Source: Comamonadaceae bacterium
GTDB lineage: Bacteria > Pseudomonadota > Gammaproteobacteria > Burkholderiales > Burkholderiaceae_C
NCBI GenBank assembly: GCA_947448375.1
Contig: CANFMY010000006.1
Coordinates: 1-37,749 of the forward strand
Direction: 5' to 3'
Length of the DNA stretch: 37,749 nucleotides
Position 1 is the stretch's first letter. Each line of letters begins with the position of its first letter. This document shows positions 32,953 through 37,749 of this stretch, in pieces. The notes under the pieces are model-generated. The model searched no databases and was not told the DNA's origin. It saw only the letters and a list, made by a program, of their open reading frames with translations. A program made the translations under genes and the position numbers.

Positions 32953-33567
32953 ATGGCACGTCCCAAGTCAGCCTCTCACGATCTGCGCCGCGAAGCGATT
33001 CTGGACATCGCCGCCCAGTGCTTTGCCGACAGCAGTTACCCGGCGGCCAGCATGAACGACATTGCCCACGCCGGGGGCACGTCCAAGGCGCGGCTCTACC
33101 ACTACTACGAGAGCAAAGAGGCCATTCTGTTTGACCTGCTGGACCGCTACACCCAGCGCTTGCTGGTCATCATTGGCGAGAGCGAGGCAGCGGCCCAGCG
33201 GCTCAACCTCGATGATCGTGCGGCCTTGCACGAACTCATTCGCCGCTTCTTGCAAGAGTACGAAACCTCGGCGACCCGACACGTGGCCTTGCTCAATGAC
33301 ACCAAGTTTCTGGGCGAGACACAGCGCGAACTCATCGTGCATCGGCAGCGCGACGTGGTGGCGGCGTTCACCCGCTTCATCAAACGCGCCTATCCCGAGC
33401 GCTTCACGCCACACAACCAGACGGCCATCACCATGATGGTGTTTGGCATGATCAACTGGACCTTCACCTGGTTGCGACCTGGCGGCACCATGAGCTATGC
33501 CGCCTTTGCCAGTGAGGTGATCCGCACGCTGGAGTCGGGCTTGGCGGACGCGCCCCCCGCACCCTGA
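32953..33567 (+). CDS. TetR/AcrR-family transcriptional regulator
   Basis: This 204 aa protein has the TetR helix-turn-helix near the N-terminus (LRREAILDIAAQCFADSSYPAASMNDIAHAGGTSKARLYHYYESKEAIL). The C-terminal ligand region contains YETSATRHVALLNDTKFLGETQRELIVHRQRDVV and ITMMVFGMINWTFTWLRPGG. It starts MARPKSASHD and lies 83 nt after slt, 67 nt before the metallo-beta-lactamase-fold gene in the same direction, which is its most likely target or neighbour in function. Effector unknown. Confidence 0.9.
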   Translation: MARPKSASHDLRREAILDIAAQCFADSSYPAASMNDIAHAGGTSKARLYHYYESKEAILFDLLDRYTQRLLVIIGESEAAAQRLNLDDRAALHELIRRFLQEYETSATRHVALLNDTKFLGETQRELIVHRQRDVVAAFTRFIKRAYPERFTPHNQTAITMMVFGMINWTFTWLRPGGTMSYAAFASEVIRTLESGLADAPPAP

Positions 33568-33634
33568 CACCCACTCGCCTCCGCGGCAGGCGAGCCCTCA
33601 TTAGAATGAGCGCCAACACCTCAGGAGAAGCTCC

Positions 33635-34615
33635 ATGTCCAAAGCCTTCGCCAGCCAGGCCGACCTGGCCGACAAAAAAATCACCTTCGAGCAACTGAGC
33701 CCGCACTGCTGGGCCTACACCGCCGAGGGCGACCCGAACTCAGGCGTCATCATCGGTGACCAGTACATCATGGTGAGCGACGCCACCGCCACGCCCGACA
33801 TGGCGCGCGACCTGATCGCCAAGATCCGCACCGTCAGCGACAAGCCCATCAAGTATGTGCTGTTGACCCATTACCACGCCGTGCGCGTGCTCGGTGCCAG
33901 CGCCTACGCTGCCGAGGGCGCCACCGAAATCATCGCCAGCCGTGGCACCTACGAACTGATTGTCGAACGTGGCGCGCAAGACATGAAGAGCGAGATGGAG
34001 CGCTTCCCGCGCCTGTTCCGCGGCGCCGAGGGCGTGCCGGGTCTGACCTGGCCGACGATGGTCATCGGGGACGGCACGCCCGGTCGTCAGGGCAGCCTGC
34101 GCCTGGACCTCGGTGGCGTGCTCGTGGACATCTGGCATCCGGGCCCGGGCCACACCCGCGGCGACACCATTGCCTGGGTCGAAGCCGAGAAAGTGCTCTT
34201 CAGTGGCGATCTGGTCGAGTACGAAGCGGGTGTGTACACCGGAGACGCCCAGCTCGAAGAATGGCCTGCAACGCTGGAAGCCTTGCGCGCCTTGAAAGCC
34301 GAGGCCATCGTGCCCGGACGCGGCGAGGCCATGAAAGGCCAGGCCAACGTGAACAAGGCGCTGGACTACACCCAGCGCTGGGTGGAGACGCTGTTCCGCT
34401 GTGGCCGTGAAGCCGTGGCACAACAACTCGACCTCAAAGGCGCGATGGCCCATACCCGCCAAAGCATGGACCCCATCTTTGGTCATGTGTTCATCTACGA
34501 GCACTGCCTGCCATTTGATGTGAGCCGTGCCTTTGACGAAGCCGCGGGCATCAAGAACCCGCGCATCTGGACGGCTGAGCGCGACATGGAGATGTGGAAG
34601 TCGCTGCAGGCCTGA
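33635..34615 (+). CDS. Metallo-beta-lactamase-fold protein with altered metal motif
   Basis: This 326 aa protein has the MBL fold signatures but not a full zinc site. The first motif reads THYHAVRVLGA (His79, His81), where the canonical HxHxDH would need Asp and His at 83 and 84; here they are Val83 and Arg84. Downstream parts look normal: WHPGPGHTRGDTIAWVE (third His) and LFSGDLVEYEAG (bridging Asp). The site 1 ligands therefore remain and site 2 is incomplete. The C-terminal half is family-specific (PGRGEAMKGQANVNKALDYTQRWVETLF). AGGAGAAG precedes the ATG. Substrate unknown; could be mononuclear or a non-hydrolytic binder. The upstream TetR gene is co-directional. Confidence 0.88.
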   Translation: MSKAFASQADLADKKITFEQLSPHCWAYTAEGDPNSGVIIGDQYIMVSDATATPDMARDLIAKIRTVSDKPIKYVLLTHYHAVRVLGASAYAAEGATEIIASRGTYELIVERGAQDMKSEMERFPRLFRGAEGVPGLTWPTMVIGDGTPGRQGSLRLDLGGVLVDIWHPGPGHTRGDTIAWVEAEKVLFSGDLVEYEAGVYTGDAQLEEWPATLEALRALKAEAIVPGRGEAMKGQANVNKALDYTQRWVETLFRCGREAVAQQLDLKGAMAHTRQSMDPIFGHVFIYEHCLPFDVSRAFDEAAGIKNPRIWTAERDMEMWKSLQA

Positions 34616-34639
34616 GGGGCGTCCTTCCTCAACGCGCCA

Positions 34640-35509
34640 TCAGCGCGCCATCAACGCGCGGGCATCCCGCTCATACTTCTGCAACCGTTTGAGCGCGGAC
34701 TGCCGTTGCTCGGCGCTGGTGCTGTTGTGCATCTGCGCCATGGCGCGGCAGTTGAAGTCGTTCAGCCGGTCCACATAAGCCTGGTGGGCGGGCGCCGGTG
34801 ACATCACACTGCGTTGTAGCAAGCCCCGAATCTGGCGGCGCAGTTCATCGGGCGCAGGCCGCTGCTGTTGCAAGCCTCGCAGCGTGGCGACGATGTCTTC
34901 CTGTCGGCGCAGGCGAATCGCTTCGCCCAGCGAGACGTCGTAGGGCGAGCGCTCGGCTTGCTGACGCAGCAGGCGTTGCTGCTGGGCGTCGAGCCGTCCG
35001 TAAAAATCCTCGACGCGCTCGCGCGTTCGCTGTATCCGCTTTTTCAGCAACTCGTCCGCAGCCGGCTCCAGCCAATCGCGTCGCCAGTCGCGGTGGTGGC
35101 GTTCCAGCTTGTTGCGCAGGTGCTCGAGTTGTTCGGCTGTTAGGCTGCCCGCCAGGCGCGCCATGCCGGCATCGGCGGTATCGGCCAGGGTGGGCAGGCT
35201 CTCCCAGATGTCGCGGTAGACCTTGCAGGATTGTTCCTCGCTCACATCCTGCAGCGCCATCGACTGCAGTTGCTGCAGCCACTGCGCGTAACGGGGCAAC
35301 TGGGTGCTGCGATGCCACTGCTGGTAGGCCTGCAGGTCGTCAATCAGCACCGGCCGCTGCTCGGTGTTGACGTCCACAAACCGGTCGATCCACCAATACG
35401 CCAGATCGGGGCTGTTGTTGTAAACGGTTTGCAACATGCTGCACCCGCCCAACACGAGCGGCATCAACCCCATGAGCCAAGAAGTGCGCCAGCGGTGCCA
35501 CCCGGTCAA
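34640..35509 (-). CDS. Lipoprotein of unknown function (DUF6279-like)
   Basis: An outer-membrane-type lipoprotein signal is visible: RWRTSWLMGLMPLVLGGC, with the lipobox VLGGC. I choose the TTG at 35509 (MTGWHRWRTSWLM), 289 aa, as it supplies the basic n-region; ATG 35449 or ATG 35440 would leave a very short signal. The mature protein is almost entirely charged helix. It begins SMLQTVYNNSPDLAYWWIDRFVDVN, which is the pattern of DUF6279 lipoproteins, and has Arg/Gln-rich coiled-coil-like stretches (RLDAQQQRLLRQQAERSPYD). No enzyme motif is seen. It is divergent from glmU, with 67 nt between starts, and converges on the MBL gene. Confidence 0.78.
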   Translation of the reverse strand: MTGWHRWRTSWLMGLMPLVLGGCSMLQTVYNNSPDLAYWWIDRFVDVNTEQRPVLIDDLQAYQQWHRSTQLPRYAQWLQQLQSMALQDVSEEQSCKVYRDIWESLPTLADTADAGMARLAGSLTAEQLEHLRNKLERHHRDWRRDWLEPAADELLKKRIQRTRERVEDFYGRLDAQQQRLLRQQAERSPYDVSLGEAIRLRRQEDIVATLRGLQQQRPAPDELRRQIRGLLQRSVMSPAPAHQAYVDRLNDFNCRAMAQMHNSTSAEQRQSALKRLQKYERDARALMAR

Positions 35510-35576
35510 GGGCTCGCTGATAATGGGGGCATGGCTAACCAATAGCCGGGGCCATCCCCGGTGGAGAATCCAGCGC

Positions 35577-36962
35577 ATGAAGGCAGTTGATGTGGTGATC
35601 ATGGCGGCGGGCAAAGGGACTCGCATGCACAGCAGTATGCCCAAAGTCTTGCAACACCTCGGTGAGAAGGCCCTTGTTCAGCACGTCATTGACACGGCCA
35701 CGGCCCTGAAGGCACGTCACACGGTGGTCATCACCGGCCACGGGGCCGAGCAGGTCGAAGCGGCCCTGGCCGGTCAACCCGGCTTGCAGTTTGTGCGTCA
35801 GATGCCGCAACTGGGCACCGGCCACGCTTTGCAACAGGCCGCGCCCGTGCTACCCGACGATGGCGTCACTGTGGTCTTGTCTGGCGATGTGCCGCTCACG
35901 CAGGCCGACACCCTGCAGGCCTTGCTCGATGCCAGTGGTGGCGAGCGGCTGGCGCTGCTCACGCTCGAGATGGACGACCCCAGCGGGTACGGGCGCATTG
36001 TGCGCCAGGCCGATGGCTCGGTGCAGGCCATCGTCGAGCACAAGGACGCCAGCGACGCGCAGCGCCGCATCCGGGAAATTTACAGCGGCATCATGGCAGT
36101 GCCCACCCGCTTGCTGCGGCCCTGGTTGCAGCGCCTGCGCAATGACAACGCCCAGCAAGAGTATTACCTCACCGATGTGGTCAAGTTGGCCGTGGCGGAT
36201 GGCCAGTCGGTGGTGGCCCAGGTGCTCACAGACCCGGTGCAGGTAGCAGGGGTGAACACCCCGGTGCAACTGGCCGAACTGGAGCGTGCCTACCAGCAGC
36301 GGCGTGCGCACGCGCTCATGCTGCAAGGCGTGCGGTTGCGAGACCCGGCACGCTTGGATGTGCGCGGCGAGCTGACCTGCGAGCGCGATGTCGAGATCGA
36401 TGTGAACTGTGTGTTCCAGGGCCGTGTGCACCTGGGCGAAGGTGTGCGCATCGGGGCCAACTGCGTACTCGCCAACGTCACCATCGCAGCGGGCGCGGTG
36501 CTGCAGCCCTTCACCTGTGTGGAGGGCGGCGCGGAAGGCGTGACCGTGGGGCCGCGTGCCACGGTCGGTCCCTTTGCGCGACTGCGCCCCGGCGCTCAGC
36601 TGGGGGCCGATGTGCACGTGGGCAATTTTGTCGAAATCAAAAACTCCACCCTGGCCGATGGGGCCAAGGCCAACCACCTGGCCTATTTGGGCGATGCCAC
36701 CGTGGGTGAGCGGGTCAACTATGGGGCGGGCAGCATCACGGCCAACTATGACGGCGCCAACAAGCACCGCACCGTCATCGAGGCGGATGTGCACGTGGGC
36801 AGCAACTGCGTGCTGGTGGCGCCTGTCACGCTGGGGGCGGGCGGCACCATTGCCGGCGGCTCCACCATCAGCAAGAACACCGAAGCCGGTGCACTGACCG
36901 TGGCGCGTGGCAAGCAAGTGAGCATTCCCAACTGGAAGCGCCCCGTCAAGAAAACCCCCTGA
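35577..36962 (+). CDS. glmU: Bifunctional N-acetylglucosamine-1-phosphate uridyltransferase / glucosamine-1-phosphate acetyltransferase
   Basis: GlmU makes UDP-GlcNAc, the precursor for peptidoglycan and LPS. I start it at ATG 35577 after a GGAGAAT box; 461 aa. The N-terminal uridyltransferase domain shows VVIMAAGKGTRMHSSMPKVLQHL (6-28), LGTGHALQQ and LSGDVPL. Residues 250-450 are the left-handed beta-helix acetyltransferase domain, including GPFARLRPGAQLGADVHVGNFVEIK and NYDGANKHRT (catalytic histidine). A short tail follows. It precedes an AsnC/Lrp gene and glmS, so two consecutive enzymes of amino-sugar synthesis flank a regulator. Confidence 0.97.
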   Translation: MKAVDVVIMAAGKGTRMHSSMPKVLQHLGEKALVQHVIDTATALKARHTVVITGHGAEQVEAALAGQPGLQFVRQMPQLGTGHALQQAAPVLPDDGVTVVLSGDVPLTQADTLQALLDASGGERLALLTLEMDDPSGYGRIVRQADGSVQAIVEHKDASDAQRRIREIYSGIMAVPTRLLRPWLQRLRNDNAQQEYYLTDVVKLAVADGQSVVAQVLTDPVQVAGVNTPVQLAELERAYQQRRAHALMLQGVRLRDPARLDVRGELTCERDVEIDVNCVFQGRVHLGEGVRIGANCVLANVTIAAGAVLQPFTCVEGGAEGVTVGPRATVGPFARLRPGAQLGADVHVGNFVEIKNSTLADGAKANHLAYLGDATVGERVNYGAGSITANYDGANKHRTVIEADVHVGSNCVLVAPVTLGAGGTIAGGSTISKNTEAGALTVARGKQVSIPNWKRPVKKTP

Positions 36963-36989
36963 GCGCGTGGTCCACCCGGTTGGGTGCCC

Positions 36990-37520
36990 TCAGGCAGCGG
37001 TAGGGGTGTCTTGGTGTGCCGCACCCGGCAGCCACACCCTGGGGTTGCATTTGGCACGGCGCACCGCAAAAAACGTTCGCACGTTGCGCACATTGGTTTG
37101 CACGCCCAGCAGGCGCTGCACCAGGGCCTGGTAGGCCGGCATGTCGCGCACCAGCACCACCAGCACAAAGTCCGGACCGGCCGACACGCGCCAGCACTGG
37201 CTGACTTCGGCGTCTGCCACGGCGCGTTGCTCAAAGGCGTCCAGGTCTTGTGCGCTTTGGCGCTCCAGGGTCACCTCCAGAATGGCTTGCAAGCCTTCGC
37301 CGTAGTGCTCGGCCAAGGGCTCGGGCCGCAGGATGGCCACTTGCCGCTCGATCAAGCCCACCGCGTGCAGCCGGCGCACGCGGCGCAGGCAGGTGGGGGG
37401 GGATAGGCCGATGGCGAGCGCCAGGTCCTGGTTGGAGCGCGACGCATCCTGCTGCAGCAACTGCAGGAGGCGTTCATCGATCGTATCCAGATCAATTTTT
37501 TGTTTCAAAATAGAACTCAT
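36990..37520 (-). CDS. AsnC/Lrp-family transcriptional regulator
   Basis: This 176 aa protein has an N-terminal winged helix-turn-helix (DTIDERLLQLLQQDASRSNQDLALAIGLSPPTCLRRVRRL, about 11-50) and a C-terminal RAM/effector domain (about 70-155: GPDFVLVVLVRDMPAYQALVQRLL). It is slightly longer than the 150-165 aa norm, with an extra C-terminal tail (PGAAHQDTPTAA). It converges on glmU and is divergent from glmS, with a shared AT-rich region that contains AT-rich dyads, so glmS is a candidate target. The effector amino acid is unknown. Confidence 0.93.
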   Translation of the reverse strand: MSSILKQKIDLDTIDERLLQLLQQDASRSNQDLALAIGLSPPTCLRRVRRLHAVGLIERQVAILRPEPLAEHYGEGLQAILEVTLERQSAQDLDAFEQRAVADAEVSQCWRVSAGPDFVLVVLVRDMPAYQALVQRLLGVQTNVRNVRTFFAVRRAKCNPRVWLPGAAHQDTPTAA

Positions 37521-37596
37521 ATTGGAATTTTATTCCGTCACTATTATTAATGGAAATATTATTTCAATTAATGTATTTTAATATTTTTTTATTGCA
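37521..37596. promoter_or_regulatory. AT-rich promoter region with AsnC/Lrp-like dyads
   Basis: This stretch is far more AT-rich than the rest of the window. It holds the dyads GGAATTTTATTCC (37524-37536) and GAAATATTATTTC (37553-37565). The first, extended by its flanks, resembles the Lrp consensus (YAGHAWATTWTDCTR) at about 12 of 15 positions. It lies between the divergent regulator and glmS and so probably contains both promoters. Confidence 0.6.
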
Positions 37597-37630
37597 TGGT
37601 TGGTGACATACAGTCGTGAGTCACCAACCA
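37597..37630 (+). promoter_or_regulatory. Long inverted repeat in the glmS leader, abutting the ribosome-binding site
   Basis: TGGTTGGTGAC (37597-37607) pairs perfectly with GTCACCAACCA (37620-37630) around a 12-nt loop. The right arm ends directly at the GGAG of the glmS ribosome-binding site (37631-37634). Either an RNA hairpin near the transcript start or a DNA operator; no T tract follows, so it is not a terminator. Confidence 0.7.
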
Positions 37631-37640
37631 GGAGCCCTCC

Positions 37641-37749
37641 ATGTGCGGAATCGTTGCAGCCGTGTCGACCCACAACGTCGTTCCCGTCCTGGTGCAGGGC
37701 CTGCAGCGCCTGGAGTACCGGGGCTATGACTCGTGTGGCGTGGCCGTGC
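37641..37749 (+). CDS. glmS: Glucosamine-6-phosphate synthase (GlmS), N-terminal fragment
   Basis: The frame begins ATG 37641, with GGAG 6 nt upstream, and encodes [36 protein letters not shown] before the window ends. The N-terminal Cys after Met is the glutaminase nucleophile, and RLEYRGYDS is the family signature of the glutamine amidotransferase domain. GlmS converts fructose-6-phosphate and glutamine to glucosamine-6-phosphate, the first committed step to UDP-GlcNAc; GlmU encoded upstream completes the pathway. About 36 of roughly 610 residues are visible. The conserved hairpin-like repeat in its leader may control translation. Confidence 0.95.
   Translation, partial: MCGIVAAVSTHNVVPVLVQGLQRLEYRGYDSCGVAV

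Noticed and set aside
33574-33610. Two small hairpins (CTCGCCT/AGGCGAG and CTCATT/AATGAG) before the MBL gene
   Set aside because: Short stems without a T tract; the second overlaps a likely -10 (TAGAAT). Not supported as terminators.
36958-36994. Nested hairpins between the convergent glmU and Lrp genes
   Set aside because: Short stems (CACCC/GGGTG within CCTGAG/CTCAGG) with no T tract; possible rho-dependent end only.
1-37749. CRISPR array, prophage or insertion sequence
   Set aside because: No spaced palindromic repeats, transposase, integrase, tRNA-flanked att site or phage gene was found. The only repeats are the dctM units and the 11-bp array.

Overview
The window is GC-rich, densely coded chromosomal DNA from a betaproteobacterium. 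It is most likely a member of Burkholderiales, probably Comamonadaceae. This rests on the gene content and order (rplM-rpsI next to erpA, phoH-ybeY back to back with ruvAB, glmU - AsnC/Lrp - glmS) and on protein features such as the IcmF-type mutase and a TRAP transporter with a Tat-exported binding protein. That is inference from gene families, not a database match. No tRNA, rRNA, CRISPR array, insertion sequence or prophage was seen. Most of the window is core-genome housekeeping.

Layout. 1-271: start of an icmF-like acyl-CoA mutase (minus strand, cut by the window edge), with a perfect palindrome upstream. 437-4316: a tripartite TRAP transporter (dctP, then an intrinsic terminator, then dctQ-dctM); the large permease carries an unusual GVQEPPG repeat loop. 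4533-5769: an apparently exported fumarylacetoacetase-family protein and a rhodanese. 5852-8118: a TetR - TPR protein - coaX operon (minus). 8189-11225: a molybdopterin oxidoreductase and rlmJ (minus). 11385-12783: rplM-rpsI with a terminator, then erpA. 12785-15273: a peptidoglycan pair (M23 endopeptidase, anmK) with overlapping genes. 15435-18075: tyrS, a cation diffusion facilitator and dtd, the last three being coupled by overlaps. 18109-22137: a four-gene minus-strand operon (UbiA-type polyprenyl-phosphate phosphoribosyltransferase, UPF0104-type membrane protein, GT-C glycosyltransferase, HAD phosphatase) with a 4-nt overlap at every junction. 22138-22382: a non-coding region with an array of about eight 11-bp phased repeats. 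22383-25467: ybeY and phoH on the minus strand and ruvA-ruvB on the plus strand. 25477-29998: a histidine phosphatase, a TetR regulator, an enoyl-CoA hydratase/isomerase, a thioesterase and an Atm1-type ABC exporter. 30015-32869: 5-formyl-THF cyclo-ligase, a structured spacer that may hold 6S RNA, and a lytic transglycosylase. 32953-35509: a TetR regulator, an atypical metallo-beta-lactamase-fold protein and a lipoprotein. 35577-end: glmU, an AsnC/Lrp regulator and the start of glmS behind an AT-rich, hairpin-bearing leader.

The best candidate for an undescribed system is the 18109-22137 operon. Its four proteins could form a complete route: make polyprenyl-phosphoryl-phosphoribose from PRPP, remove the 5-phosphate, move the lipid-linked pentose across the membrane, and transfer the sugar to an acceptor. 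No DprE1/DprE2 epimerase genes are present in the window, so the sugar would be ribose unless the epimerases lie elsewhere. An 11-bp phased repeat array of unknown function lies directly upstream of this operon. Other notable items are the dyad in the glmS leader, the Tat/lipobox signal on a normally cytosolic enzyme family, the metallo-beta-lactamase protein lacking second-site zinc ligands, and the repeat loop in the TRAP permease.
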